Below, piece by piece: positions 23,731 to 32,391 of a stretch of 33,761 bases of DNA (positions are counted from its first letter, which is position 1; each line of letters starts with the position of its first letter). The position numbers and the translations under genes were made by a program. The DNA comes from Desulfobulbaceae bacterium (GTDB lineage Bacteria > Desulfobacterota > Desulfobulbia > Desulfobulbales > Desulfocapsaceae). The stretch lies in assembly GCA_003249645.1 (NCBI GenBank), contig QKIH01000172.1:1-33761 (forward strand). The letters run 5' to 3'. Under the pieces are notes generated by a model. It ran no database searches and was not told the DNA's origin. It saw only the letters and a program-made list of their open reading frames with translations.

Positions 23731-25226
23731 TGGTTACCGCAGATGATCCCGAGATGCACTCTTCACAGAATGAGCAGGATAATCGAAACTATGCCCTTGC
23801 TGCCAAAGTGCCGATGCTTGAGCCGTCTGAGCCACAGGAAGTTAAAGAGTTCATGCGAATCGCCTATGAGCTGAGTGAAGAACTTGATACCCCGGTGATG
23901 ATGAGGATGACAACCCGTGTCTCTCACGTCAAGGGTGTTGTTACTCCTGATGAGCGCAGGGAAGGGCCGGTTGAGAGAAAAATAGAAAAAGTACCGTCCA
24001 AGCTGGTCATGCTTCCTGCCATGGCGAAAACCCGCCGGGTATATGTCGAAGAGCGGATGATCAAATGTTGCGAAATTGCCGAGACGGCGCCTTATAATAG
24101 AATTGAGCGCGGTGATAACAGCAAAGGCTTCATCACCGGTGGAGTTTCTTATCTCTATGTCAAAGAAGCCTTTCCGGAAGCATCTGTACTGAAACTCGGC
24201 ATGTGCTGGCCGCTGCCTGAAAATCTGATTCGTGAGTTTGCAGCGTCTGTCGACACATTGTATGTCGTGGAAGAGCTTGATCCGTTCATTGAAACACAGC
24301 TCAAGGCAATGGGTATCAAGTGTATCGGCAAAGAAGTTATTCCGAATCAGGGAGAGCTCAACACCGATATTGTCAGACGTGCAATCGATCCGACTGCAAC
24401 TAAAGAGCTTTTTGCTGCCCCTAAGCTGCCGAACCGCCCGCCGAATATGTGTGCAGGTTGCCCTCACCGCGGTATTTTCTTTAACCTGAGCAGAATGAAT
24501 GTTTTTGTTTCAGGTGATATCGGCTGCTATACCCTTGGCTTTCTGCCGCCGCTGTCAGCCATGGATGCCTGTGTCTGTATGGGCGCATCAGTCAGTATGG
24601 CGCACGGTATGCAAAAGGCCCTTGAGGGAGCCCACAATAAGATCGTTTCCGTTATTGGCGACTCGACCTTCGTACACACCGGAATAAACGGTCTTATCAA
24701 CACCGTATACAACAATTCTGCGTCGACCCTCATCATTCTTGATAACAGAATAACAGCAATGACAGGCCAGCAGCCCAACCCGGCATCGGGCAGCAATATC
24801 AAAGGTGAAGCTGCCAATGCACTTGATTTTGTCGCTCTGTGTAAAGCTGTCGGCGTAAAGCATGTATTTGAGGTCAACCCGCATGATGTCGTCAACACAC
24901 GGCAGGTCTTAAAGGATGCCATCGAGCTTGAAGAGATGTCTGTTGTTATCTCAAAGGCTCCATGCGTGCTTCTGCCTGAGATGAAGAGGAAAAAGAAGAT
25001 CCCGCTGTTTACCGTAAGAGAAAACTGTGTCGGATGTACTTCCTGTATTCGTCTCGGCTGCCCTGCCATCAGCTGGACATCATTTAAAGATGCTGATGAG
25101 GCGGAAGCAAGAGGATACAAGCGTAAGCAGAAAGGCTTCTCTTCAATCAATGAAGATCACTGTCTTGGCTGCGGGCAATGTGCATCTCTGTGTAAATTCA
25201 ATGCGATCACCAAGAGGGAGGAGTAG
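23730..25226 (+). CDS. iorA 3' fragment (bulk of IorA with TPP and 4Fe-4S sites)
   Basis: This 498-residue open frame starts at ATG 23730 inside the iorA homology. It carries VTADDPEMHSSQNEQDNR, the hinge region, MCAGCPHRGIFFNL, the thiamine-diphosphate region FVSGDIGCYTLGFLPP and VIGDSTFVHTGINGLI, and a C-terminal two-cluster ferredoxin domain (CVGCTSCIRLGCPAI and CLGCGQCASLCKFNAI). All expected cysteines are present. Its start overlaps the stop of the 5' fragment (TAATG), so ribosomes could re-initiate here, but the product would lack the N-terminal ~100 residues. GGAGGAG near its end is the ribosome binding site of iorB. Confidence 0.75.
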   Translation: MVTADDPEMHSSQNEQDNRNYALAAKVPMLEPSEPQEVKEFMRIAYELSEELDTPVMMRMTTRVSHVKGVVTPDERREGPVERKIEKVPSKLVMLPAMAKTRRVYVEERMIKCCEIAETAPYNRIERGDNSKGFITGGVSYLYVKEAFPEASVLKLGMCWPLPENLIREFAASVDTLYVVEELDPFIETQLKAMGIKCIGKEVIPNQGELNTDIVRRAIDPTATKELFAAPKLPNRPPNMCAGCPHRGIFFNLSRMNVFVSGDIGCYTLGFLPPLSAMDACVCMGASVSMAHGMQKALEGAHNKIVSVIGDSTFVHTGINGLINTVYNNSASTLIILDNRITAMTGQQPNPASGSNIKGEAANALDFVALCKAVGVKHVFEVNPHDVVNTRQVLKDAIELEEMSVVISKAPCVLLPEMKRKKKIPLFTVRENCVGCTSCIRLGCPAISWTSFKDADEAEARGYKRKQKGFSSINEDHCLGCGQCASLCKFNAITKREE

Positions 25227-25228
25227 TC

Positions 25229-25810
25229 ATGAAAGAAACAGGAAACATTCTCTTCTCTGGGGTCGGTGGACAGGGGATTCTGCTGGCCAGCGAAGTAACT
25301 GCTTACAGTCTTCTTGGGGCGGGTTACGATGTGAAAAAGAGTGAGGTTCATGGCATGGCCCAGCGCGGTGGTTCTGTAACCGCCCAGCTCAGATTCGGAA
25401 AAAAAGTCTACTCTCCGCTTATAGAGCCTGGTTGTGCCGATATCCTGATGGCCTTTGAGATGATGGAGGCGTCCCGTTATGCCGAATATCTGCATAAAGA
25501 TACCAAGGTCATCGTTAATACCCAGAAAATTCTGCCACCGGCAGTAGCAACCGGACAGATGGCCTACCCTGATGACGTCCTGGCCAATCTTCGTGAGCTC
25601 GGCATTACCGTGGTCGAGGTCGATGCCTTTGAAATAGCCAAGCAGGTGGGTGAGCCCAAAACTGCCAACGTTGTAATGGTTGGCGCCATGTCTGCCTTTT
25701 TACCGGTCGACCCGAAAAACTATATTCAGGTCATTGAGACCAGAGTGAAAGAGCAGTTCAGGGATGTTAATCTCAAAGCCTTTGAAGCAGGCAGAAATGC
25801 GAGTAAGTAG
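25229..25810 (+). CDS. iorB: Indolepyruvate ferredoxin oxidoreductase beta subunit
   Basis: A 193-residue protein of the pyruvate/ketoisovalerate oxidoreductase gamma family. NILFSGVGGQGILLASEVTA and KKSEVHGMAQRGGSVTAQLRFG are its signatures. It partners IorA in decarboxylating indolepyruvate, phenylpyruvate and hydroxyphenylpyruvate to arylacetyl-CoA with ferredoxin as acceptor, the second step after transamination of aromatic amino acids. It starts 2 bp after the iorA stop, with GGAGGAG overlapping the iorA end. The frame is intact, which suggests that the iorA lesion is recent or an assembly artefact. Confidence 0.94.
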   Translation: MKETGNILFSGVGGQGILLASEVTAYSLLGAGYDVKKSEVHGMAQRGGSVTAQLRFGKKVYSPLIEPGCADILMAFEMMEASRYAEYLHKDTKVIVNTQKILPPAVATGQMAYPDDVLANLRELGITVVEVDAFEIAKQVGEPKTANVVMVGAMSAFLPVDPKNYIQVIETRVKEQFRDVNLKAFEAGRNASK

Positions 25811-25837
25811 TCGTTAAAAATAAAAGAGGGAGAGGTG

Positions 25838-27148
25838 ATGGAAACAATTTATTGGGAAGAGGAGATGGAGACCCTGCCCCGGGCCGGGCTCGAATCCATT
25901 CAGCTGAAGCGTCTTCAGAAACTGGTTGAACGTGTTTATAACACCGTTGAGCCGTATAAAAGGAAAATGGACGAAGCGGGTGTGAAACCCGAAGATATTC
26001 AGTCTCTGAAAGATATTCAGAAACTGCCGTTTACCTACAAAGATGATTTAAGGGATAATTACCCCTTCGGCCTCTTCACAGTTCCCATGGATGATGTTGT
26101 TCGTGTCCACGCCTCTTCCGGAACCACCGGCAAACCTACAGTTGTCGGGTATACCAAAAAAGATATTGAGCTGTGGGCAAGTGTTATGGCCAGAGCCCTG
26201 AGCTGTGCAGGTGCAACAAAGGGTGACATGATTCATAATGCCTATGGTTACGGACTGTTTACCGGCGGTCTGGGAGCGCACTATGGTGCTGAGTGTCTTG
26301 GCGCGACAGTTATACCTGCTTCCGGCGGTAATTCAAAACGCCAGATCACCATTATGAAGGATTTTAAATCCACGGTGTTGATGGCAACACCTTCTTATGC
26401 TCTGAATCTTGCCGAGACAATGGAAGGAATGGGCATTGATCCGAAATCATTGTCGCTGAAAGTCGGCATATTCGGAGCGGAGCCGTGGAGTGAAAATATG
26501 CGTGAAGAGGTTGAGCGCAAACTCAATATCAGGGCGGTGGATGTTTACGGTCTGTCCGAAGTCATCGGACCCGGCGTTGCAATGGAATGTCTCAAATCCT
26601 CAGGAGGGATGCATGTATTTGAGGACCATTTCTATCCGGAGATAATCGACCCTGAAACAGGAGAAGTTCTTCCTCCGGGTGAAAAGGGAGAGCTGGTTTT
26701 CACGACCCTTACAAAAGAAGCATTTCCTATTATCCGTTATCGTACCAAGGACATCTCCCGTCTCTTCTATGAAACGTGCTCCTGCGGCCGGACTTTGGTG
26801 AGAATGGAAAAAGTGACCGGACGTACAGACGATATGCTGATTATTCGCGGCGTAAACGTCTTCCCGAGCCAGGTTGAACATGTATTGATGGGTGTCGAAG
26901 GGGTCGAGCCGCATTACCAGATCGTTGTTGACCGGGAAGGCAATATGGATACCATGGAGGTTCGTGTTGAGGTAAGCGAGGGCATCTTCTCTGATGAGAT
27001 CAGGGTTCTTGAAAACCTGACCAAGAAAATCCAGAACGACATTAAAGATATTCTCGGGGTGACCAGCAAGGTGAAACTGGTTGAACCGAAAAGCATCCAG
27101 AGAAGCGAAGGAAAAGCACAGCGCGTAATCGATAACCGCAAAATCTGA
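25838..27148 (+). CDS. paaK: Phenylacetate-CoA ligase, first copy
   Basis: A 436-residue AMP-forming ligase of the PaaK type. It has the P-loop-like [60 protein letters not shown] and the C-terminal catalytic-lysine region [14 protein letters not shown]. It joins arylacetate and CoA using ATP, or could work in reverse on arylacetyl-CoA made by IorAB. ATG 25838 is preferred to GTG 25835 because GGGAG at 25828-25832 is well placed. It is 27 bp after iorB and separated from its paralogue by an ACT-domain gene. Confidence 0.93.
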   Translation: METIYWEEEMETLPRAGLESIQLKRLQKLVERVYNTVEPYKRKMDEAGVKPEDIQSLKDIQKLPFTYKDDLRDNYPFGLFTVPMDDVVRVHASSGTTGKPTVVGYTKKDIELWASVMARALSCAGATKGDMIHNAYGYGLFTGGLGAHYGAECLGATVIPASGGNSKRQITIMKDFKSTVLMATPSYALNLAETMEGMGIDPKSLSLKVGIFGAEPWSENMREEVERKLNIRAVDVYGLSEVIGPGVAMECLKSSGGMHVFEDHFYPEIIDPETGEVLPPGEKGELVFTTLTKEAFPIIRYRTKDISRLFYETCSCGRTLVRMEKVTGRTDDMLIIRGVNVFPSQVEHVLMGVEGVEPHYQIVVDREGNMDTMEVRVEVSEGIFSDEIRVLENLTKKIQNDIKDILGVTSKVKLVEPKSIQRSEGKAQRVIDNRKI

Positions 27149-27167
27149 TTTCAGGAGACAGAACATC

Positions 27168-27599
27168 ATGCGTGTAGAACAAATTGCCGTATTTATGGAG
27201 AATAAATCGGGTAAACTTGCTGAGATTACCTCAATACTCGCTGAAAATAACATTAATATTCGAGCTCTTTCTGTGGCCGACACGGCTGATTTCGGTATCT
27301 TAAGGCTGATTGTCGATGATGTTGAAAAAGCAAAAAAAGTGTTGAAAAGCGAAGGCTTTACCGTTGGCATTACCAATGTCCTTGCTGTTGAGGTGCCTGA
27401 TAAAACAGGCGGACTTGCTTCTGTTCTAAAAGCAATCAACAATGAAGGGCTTAATGTTGAGTATATGTATGCCTTCGTCAATAAGACCGGTGAAAATGCT
27501 GTACTGATCTTCAGATTTGAAGATATGGATAAGGCGATCGATTCTTTGCAGAAAGAAGGCTTTACCCTGCTCAGCAGCAAAGTGATCTGTTCACTGTAA
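27168..27599 (+). CDS. Tandem ACT domain protein
   Basis: A 143-residue protein made of two ACT domains: residues ~3-68 ([32 protein letters not shown]) and ~72-140 ([31 protein letters not shown]). The fold binds amino acids at domain interfaces. There is no catalytic domain, so it is a stand-alone sensor. Its place between two paaK genes, 19 bp after the first and 38 bp before the second, suggests feedback by an aromatic amino acid on ligase or oxidoreductase activity (inference). AGGAGA precedes the ATG. The same ACT-paaK pairing is common in anaerobes that ferment or oxidise amino acids. Confidence 0.92.
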   Translation: MRVEQIAVFMENKSGKLAEITSILAENNINIRALSVADTADFGILRLIVDDVEKAKKVLKSEGFTVGITNVLAVEVPDKTGGLASVLKAINNEGLNVEYMYAFVNKTGENAVLIFRFEDMDKAIDSLQKEGFTLLSSKVICSL

Positions 27600-27637
27600 A
27601 AAAATATAGAATAACTCCAAACAGGAAGGGAAGGTGT

Positions 27638-28936
27638 ATGTACTGGCAACAGGAATATGAGTGTATGCCCAGAGAGGAACTGGCTAAGCTGCAGCTTGCA
27701 AGGCTGCAGAATACCGTTTCCAGAGTAGGTAATCATGTGCCGTTTTACCGGACGAAGTTCAAGGAAATGGGCATTGATTTTGAGAACCTCAAATCACTCG
27801 ACGATCTTAAACGCCTTCCTTTTACCTATAAGCAGGATCTGCGTGACAACTACCCGTATGGACTTTTTGCAGTGCCGCTGCGCGAGGTTGTCCGGGTTCA
27901 TTCCTCATCCGGTACTACAGGACAGGCCACTGTTGTCGGTTATTCGCGAAATGATATCCAGATGTGGAGTGATCTGGTTGCACGTGTTCTATGCGGAGCA
28001 GGGGTTACAGCTGATGATGTCATCCAGATCGCTTTCGGCTATGGTCTATTTACCGGTGGGTTCGGCCTGCATTATGGTGCTGAGCGTCTTGGCGCCTCTG
28101 TTATTCCGATTTCTGCCGGCAATACGAAGCGCCAGATCCAGATCATGCGGGATTTCAAGACCACTGCACTGGTCTGCACACCGTCGTATGCATTGAAAAT
28201 GGTTGATGTGATGATGGACGCAGGAATTAATCCAAACGGTCTTTCATTAAAATACGGACTCTTCGGGGCAGAGCCATGGTCTGAGGGGATGCGCCAGGAG
28301 CTCAATGAAAAACTGGGTATCCGTGCCTCTGATAACTACGGTCTTTCAGAGATTATGGGGCCGGGCGTGGCAGGAGAATGCCATGTCTGCCATGGACTGC
28401 ATATCAACGAAGATCATTTCCTCTATGAGATACTTGATCCTGAAACGCTTGAGCCGGTAAAACCCGGTGAAGTGGGAGAGCTTGTTATTACAACGCTTAC
28501 CAAGGAGGCCTTCCCGGTTATCAGATACCGGACACGGGATTTAACCAGGTTAATCCCGGAACCCTGCCCATGCGGCAGAACCTTTGACCGTCTGCACAGA
28601 ATGCTCGGACGGACCGATGACATGCTGATCATCAAGGGCGTAAACGTCTTCCCGATGCAGATTGAATCCGTTCTCTGCGAAATTAAAGGGACCGCACCGC
28701 ATTATCGTATTATCGTTGATCGCGAGAACCATGAAGACAAGATCACGGTTATGGTAGAGGTCTTCAATGAGATCTTTTTTGATGCCATGAAACGGCAGGA
28801 AGAAATGATCAACACAATCAAGCGTAAACTCGCTTCGGAACTTGGTGTCGGTGTAAGTGTGAAACTGGTCGAAGAAAAGACCCTGGAAAGATTCGAAGGG
28901 AAAGGTGCACGAGTTATAGATAACCGTAAGTTATAG
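27638..28936 (+). CDS. paaK: Phenylacetate-CoA ligase, second copy
   Basis: A 432-residue PaaK-type ligase, by eye around 60% identical to the copy at 25838: [55 protein letters not shown] and [14 protein letters not shown] at the catalytic-lysine end. The two may prefer different arylacetates (phenyl-, hydroxyphenyl-, indole-) or opposite directions; the substrate pocket cannot be judged here. GGAAGG lies before the ATG. It is the last gene of the ior cluster. Confidence 0.93.
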   Translation: MYWQQEYECMPREELAKLQLARLQNTVSRVGNHVPFYRTKFKEMGIDFENLKSLDDLKRLPFTYKQDLRDNYPYGLFAVPLREVVRVHSSSGTTGQATVVGYSRNDIQMWSDLVARVLCGAGVTADDVIQIAFGYGLFTGGFGLHYGAERLGASVIPISAGNTKRQIQIMRDFKTTALVCTPSYALKMVDVMMDAGINPNGLSLKYGLFGAEPWSEGMRQELNEKLGIRASDNYGLSEIMGPGVAGECHVCHGLHINEDHFLYEILDPETLEPVKPGEVGELVITTLTKEAFPVIRYRTRDLTRLIPEPCPCGRTFDRLHRMLGRTDDMLIIKGVNVFPMQIESVLCEIKGTAPHYRIIVDRENHEDKITVMVEVFNEIFFDAMKRQEEMINTIKRKLASELGVGVSVKLVEEKTLERFEGKGARVIDNRKL

Positions 28937-28968
28937 ATTTTTCCCAGGCAGCATTACATAAAATTACC

Positions 28969-29012
28969 GTACCTCGTCAGGTGGTGTCTTTCGTTTGCAC
29001 CCCGACGGGGTA
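28969..29012 (+). other. GC-rich imperfect hairpin between paaK and rph
   Basis: GTACCTCGTC-A-GG (28969-28982) can pair with CC-C-GACGGGGTAT (around 29000-29012) across a loop of ~18 bases, with one mismatch and a G-U pair. TTATATTTTA follows, only moderately T-rich. It may be a weak terminator of the ior cluster or a leader structure of rph. Confidence 0.4.
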
Positions 29013-29046
29013 TTTATATTTTACAGATAGAAGAAAAGAGAAAAAA

Positions 29047-29739
29047 ATGAGAAAAAACAACAGAGAGGCAGCTCAACTGCGCCCGTTTTCGGTGCAGAAA
29101 GGTCTGCAGCCCAATGCCTATTCATCGGTATTGATCAAAACGGGGGATACCCATGTGATCTGTGCCGTGAGCATGGAAGAAAAGGTTCCGCCGTTTTTGA
29201 CTGATACGGGAAAAGGTTGGATTACTGCAGAATACGGTATTTTGCCCGGTGCCACGAATTCGCGTTATAAACGTGAAATTGGCGGCAGATCGGGCAGAAC
29301 GTATGAGATTCAGCGCCTGATCGGAAGAAGTCTGCGGATGCTGGTCAGTCTCGAGAGTTTTGGGGAGCGTACCCTGAGGGTAGACTGCGACGTGCTCAAC
29401 GCAGACGGAGGCACTCGTACTGCATCCATTACAGGAGCAGCCATTGCCCTTAGAGATGCGTTTCAACGGATGGTTGATGAAGGGCTGCTTGAGAATATGC
29501 CGGAGCTTAATCCCATTGCAGCCATTTCAGTTGGTGTGTGTGATGGCAAGGTTCTGCTTGATCTTGATTACCTTGAAGATTCATCGGCAGATGCGGATGG
29601 AAACTTCGTCATGACAAAAGAGGGTGCATGGGTGGAAGTTCAGTCTACAGCTGAAGGAAAACCGATCGATCACGAACTCTTTCTGCAGATGACCAGCTTT
29701 GCAAAGGCAGGCATCGAACAGCTTTTTTCACTCTGGTAG
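29047..29739 (+). CDS. rph: Ribonuclease PH
   Basis: A 230-residue phosphorolytic 3'-5' exoribonuclease that trims tRNA 3' ends. Motifs: [56 protein letters not shown] and [20 protein letters not shown]. The start at 29047 ([14 protein letters not shown]) matches the family; the longer frame from 28981 adds 22 residues that overlap the hairpin and have no homologous character. The ribosome binding site is poor (AAGAG). The radical SAM gene begins 14 bp after its stop. Confidence 0.95.
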   Translation: MRKNNREAAQLRPFSVQKGLQPNAYSSVLIKTGDTHVICAVSMEEKVPPFLTDTGKGWITAEYGILPGATNSRYKREIGGRSGRTYEIQRLIGRSLRMLVSLESFGERTLRVDCDVLNADGGTRTASITGAAIALRDAFQRMVDEGLLENMPELNPIAAISVGVCDGKVLLDLDYLEDSSADADGNFVMTKEGAWVEVQSTAEGKPIDHELFLQMTSFAKAGIEQLFSLW

Positions 29740-29753
29740 TATTTTTGACAGCC

Positions 29754-30557
29754 ATGCAGCATGAAGAGCAAAAAAGACCGGTACAGGGGACCCGTGAGTG
29801 GGCGGTTGCAACCGTTGACTGCTGTATCGGTTGTCCGCATGGCTGCAGATATTGCTATGCCAGGTACAAGCAGGTCGATCGCCTGCATCTTGTCACTGAA
29901 ATAGAATGGCAGCATTCCCGGATAATTGATTCTGCTGTCATGGCAGAATATCCCTTATATGATGGGCAGGTGATGTTTCCTGCTCATCATGACATCGTGC
30001 CCGAAAATCTTGACGCATGCATTACGGTCCTGCGTTCTTTGCTCGAAGCAGGCAACCGGGTGCTGGTAGTCAGCAAACCGCATTTTGACTGTATCAACGC
30101 TCTCATCCGTAATTTCAAGCCATACAGAAGAAAGTTGCTTTTCAGGTTAACAATAACCGCAAGAGCCTCCCGATTATTATCATTCTGGGAGCCTGAGGCT
30201 CCGCCATACAGTGAACGAATCGCCAGCCTCATCTGTCTGTTTTCCAATGGTTTTCAAACATCCGTATCGATTGAACCGATGCTCGATAGAAGTGATGTTG
30301 TGGCAATGGTAGACGAATTGCTTCCATATGTGACAGATTCCATATGGATAGGTAAAATGAACAAGCTGCAGGAACGGGTGAAGAGTGAAGGTGAAGAGAG
30401 TGGGAGGTTTATCCAATTAATAGAAGAAGGCCAGCGTGATGAAAGTATAACCGCGCTCTATAACGAGTTGAAAGACGTATCTAAAATACGATGGAAAGAA
30501 TCCATAAAAGATGTTGTCGGTTTGCCAAGAGCTGAAGAATACGGACTTGATAAATAA
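29754..30557 (+). CDS. Small radical SAM protein (SplB/COG1533-like)
   Basis: A 267-residue protein. The motif GCPHGCRYCYARY contains the CX3CX2C triad (Cys27, Cys31, Cys34) that holds the [4Fe-4S] cluster for SAM cleavage, preceded by two more cysteines at 23-24. Later conserved-looking parts include VSKPHFDCINAL, LLFRLTITARASRLLSFWEP and SVSIEPMLDRSDV, in line with the beta-barrel of SplB-like or DUF5131-like radical SAM proteins. The reaction is unknown. There is no auxiliary-cluster C-terminal domain. ATG 29754 is used; a TTG at 29745 would add three residues and neither has a good ribosome binding site, suggesting coupling to rph. Confidence 0.85.
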   Translation: MQHEEQKRPVQGTREWAVATVDCCIGCPHGCRYCYARYKQVDRLHLVTEIEWQHSRIIDSAVMAEYPLYDGQVMFPAHHDIVPENLDACITVLRSLLEAGNRVLVVSKPHFDCINALIRNFKPYRRKLLFRLTITARASRLLSFWEPEAPPYSERIASLICLFSNGFQTSVSIEPMLDRSDVVAMVDELLPYVTDSIWIGKMNKLQERVKSEGEESGRFIQLIEEGQRDESITALYNELKDVSKIRWKESIKDVVGLPRAEEYGLDK

Positions 30558-30570
30558 AGAGGAGACTGAA

Positions 30571-31164
30571 ATGAGAAAGGCTATCTGTGAAATAAAAGAG
30601 AAAAAACTGATTGAAGAAATTCTCGAACGCTGCCGAGTCGGCCGGCTTGCTACAATCGGCGAAGACGGTTATCCCTATATTGTTCCTCTCAATTATGTCT
30701 ACTGGCAGGGGGCGATTTATTTCCATTGTTCAAGGAAAGGAATGAAAATTGACAATATTGCAGCTGATAACAGGGTCTGTTTTGAAGTCGACATTCCGCT
30801 TGCCTACCTTGCATCCGATTTTTACAACGATGGCAAGCCGCCGTGTTCGGTTCACCAGTTCTATCATTCGGTGATCATAAAAGGAAAGGCTGAAATTGTT
30901 GAAGAGAGCAACGAAAAAGTCGGCGCGCTGAACGCACTGGTTGCAAGCCACGAACCCGGTGTAAAACTTGTTCCGATCACTGCCGACACGCCTGCTGTCG
31001 ATATCTGTGCTGTTGTCGCTGTCCGCATCGACGAAATGACGGGAAAGAGTGATCTTGCCCAGAAAAAAAATGAGCAGGATAAAGCTGTGCTCGCAGAATA
31101 TCTGCAAAAACGTGGTTTGGCAGGTGATCGTGAGGCAGCAGAACTTATCGGAGGAAGGAAGTAA
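30571..31164 (+). CDS. Pyridoxamine 5'-phosphate oxidase-like flavoprotein (NimA type)
   Basis: A 197-residue FMN-binding split-barrel protein. CRVGRLATIGEDGYPYIVPLNYVYW and IYFHCSRKGMKIDNI are typical of the NimA/PNPOx-like group, some of which reduce nitroimidazoles or bind FMN or heme. True PdxH function is unlikely, since the C-terminal PNPOx dimerisation region is absent. The start at 30571 follows AAAGAGGAG at the right distance; the longer frame from 30511 lies inside the radical SAM gene. It is 13 bp after that gene. The physiological substrate is unknown. Confidence 0.88.
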   Translation: MRKAICEIKEKKLIEEILERCRVGRLATIGEDGYPYIVPLNYVYWQGAIYFHCSRKGMKIDNIAADNRVCFEVDIPLAYLASDFYNDGKPPCSVHQFYHSVIIKGKAEIVEESNEKVGALNALVASHEPGVKLVPITADTPAVDICAVVAVRIDEMTGKSDLAQKKNEQDKAVLAEYLQKRGLAGDREAAELIGGRK

Positions 31165-31170
31165 TAGACG

Positions 31171-32370
31171 ATGGATGAGTTCAGTAAAGAGATTGATCGC
31201 TCAAATACGGCATCAGTTAAGTGGGATCTCATTCAGGAAGTTGATAATCCTGAAAAATGGCTGACAACATCATCCTATTTCGGTGAAGACAGAACGCTGC
31301 CGATGTGGGTAGCCGACATGGATTTTGCCAGTCCAGAGGTTGTCCGGGAGGCATTAATCACAAGAGCAGAACATGGTCTTTACGGTTATACCAGGACGGA
31401 CGACAATTACTTGAATGCTGTAACAGACTGGATGAAGAAACGGCATGGCTGGGGAGTAAAACCATCATCGATTGTCACCTGTCCCGGTGTAGTCCCGGCC
31501 CTTCATATGATCATTCGGGCCTTCTCCGAGAGTGGCTCAAAGGTTTTGGTGCAGAGGCCGGTTTATTATCCGTTTTTCTCTTCAGTGGCAGCAAACAGCA
31601 AAGAGCTTGTGTCTAATTCACTTGTTCTGGAAAACGGCCGATACAGGATGGATTTTGACGATCTGAGAGAGAAGGTTTCAGATAAAGAGACAAATCTGGT
31701 CATACTCTGCAATCCGCATAACCCGGTTGGGCGGGTCTGGACAAAGGATGAACTGCTTACTTTCGGTCAGATTTGCCGGGAAAACGATACCCTCGTCATA
31801 GCCGACGAAATACATGGGGATCTGATCATGGATGGTCATCACTTTACTCCGTTTGCAAGCCTGGAGGATTTCAGTGATTTTACCATAACCTGTACTGCAC
31901 CGAGTAAAACTTTCAATCTTGCCGGTTTGCAGACCTCAAATCTGATTATTGAAAACAGCACATTAAAAAGAAAGGTGGAAAAGGTGCTGCGGGATAATGG
32001 TCTGATAGGGCTGAATCTGTTTGGCCTGACTGCCTGCCAGGCTGCATATAATCATGGAGAACCATGGCTTAACAATTTGCTCGGGGTCCTGAACGGACAC
32101 CTTGATTATCTGGAATCATTTTTCAAGCAGCAGCTGCCGCAGTTGAAAATGTATCGTCCTGAAGGATCCTATCTGCTCTGGTTCGATTGCCGGGAAGCGG
32201 AGCGGGATCAAATGAAGTTGAGAAAGAAAATCATGGAAGATGCTAAAATCTTTCTTGATGACGGTTTTGTTTTCGGCGATGAGGGTAAAGGTTTTCAGCG
32301 GCTCAATTTTGCCTGTCCGAGATCTGTGCTTGAAGAGGCAATGCATCGGCTGCAGCGAGTATTCGGCTGA
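31171..32370 (+). CDS. PatB/MalY-type aminotransferase (C-S lyase)
   Basis: A 399-residue fold-type I PLP enzyme. LPMWVADMDFASPEVV is the classic MalY/PatB N-terminal motif. NPHNPVGRVWTKDEL, VIADEIHGDLIMDGH and APSKTFNLAGLQTSN follow, with the PLP lysine at residue 246. These enzymes are mostly cystathionine beta-lyases or cysteine-S-conjugate lyases releasing a thiol, pyruvate and ammonia; some are aminotransferases. GGAGGAAGG overlaps the end of the previous gene, and the ATG is 6 bp after its stop, so the two are co-transcribed. Length is normal. Confidence 0.92.
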   Translation: MDEFSKEIDRSNTASVKWDLIQEVDNPEKWLTTSSYFGEDRTLPMWVADMDFASPEVVREALITRAEHGLYGYTRTDDNYLNAVTDWMKKRHGWGVKPSSIVTCPGVVPALHMIIRAFSESGSKVLVQRPVYYPFFSSVAANSKELVSNSLVLENGRYRMDFDDLREKVSDKETNLVILCNPHNPVGRVWTKDELLTFGQICRENDTLVIADEIHGDLIMDGHHFTPFASLEDFSDFTITCTAPSKTFNLAGLQTSNLIIENSTLKRKVEKVLRDNGLIGLNLFGLTACQAAYNHGEPWLNNLLGVLNGHLDYLESFFKQQLPQLKMYRPEGSYLLWFDCREAERDQMKLRKKIMEDAKIFLDDGFVFGDEGKGFQRLNFACPRSVLEEAMHRLQRVFG

Positions 32371-32391
32371 AAGAATGACAGGTTTTGTCGA

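Larger units (their letters stand above)
23440..25226 (+). pseudogene. iorA: iorA, indolepyruvate ferredoxin oxidoreductase alpha subunit, frameshifted
   Basis: Two abutting reading frames together make one IorA. The first carries [17 protein letters not shown] and [15 protein letters not shown] up to SLATM (codon 78). The second, read in the other frame from 23673, continues [25 protein letters not shown]. IorA proteins normally have ATMKHVGLNVAADP here, so the codons for KHVGLN are missing. A 19-nt deletion between two AATG copies explains both the missing residues and the frame change; adding 19 nt restores a ~601-residue protein of normal length. IorA is the TPP-binding subunit that oxidatively decarboxylates aryl pyruvates to aryl-acetyl-CoA, reducing ferredoxin. 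Everything else in the gene looks intact. Confidence 0.85.

Noticed and set aside
23763-25150. Minus-strand open frames opposite iorA (234 and 207 codons)
   Set aside because: They are antisense to strongly conserved IorA coding sequence; no family features and no ribosome binding site.
26600-27736. Long minus-strand open frame (378 codons) opposite paaK and the ACT gene
   Set aside because: It spans the antisense of two genes with clear families and has low-complexity composition (Ser/Leu/Phe rich) and no recognisable motif.
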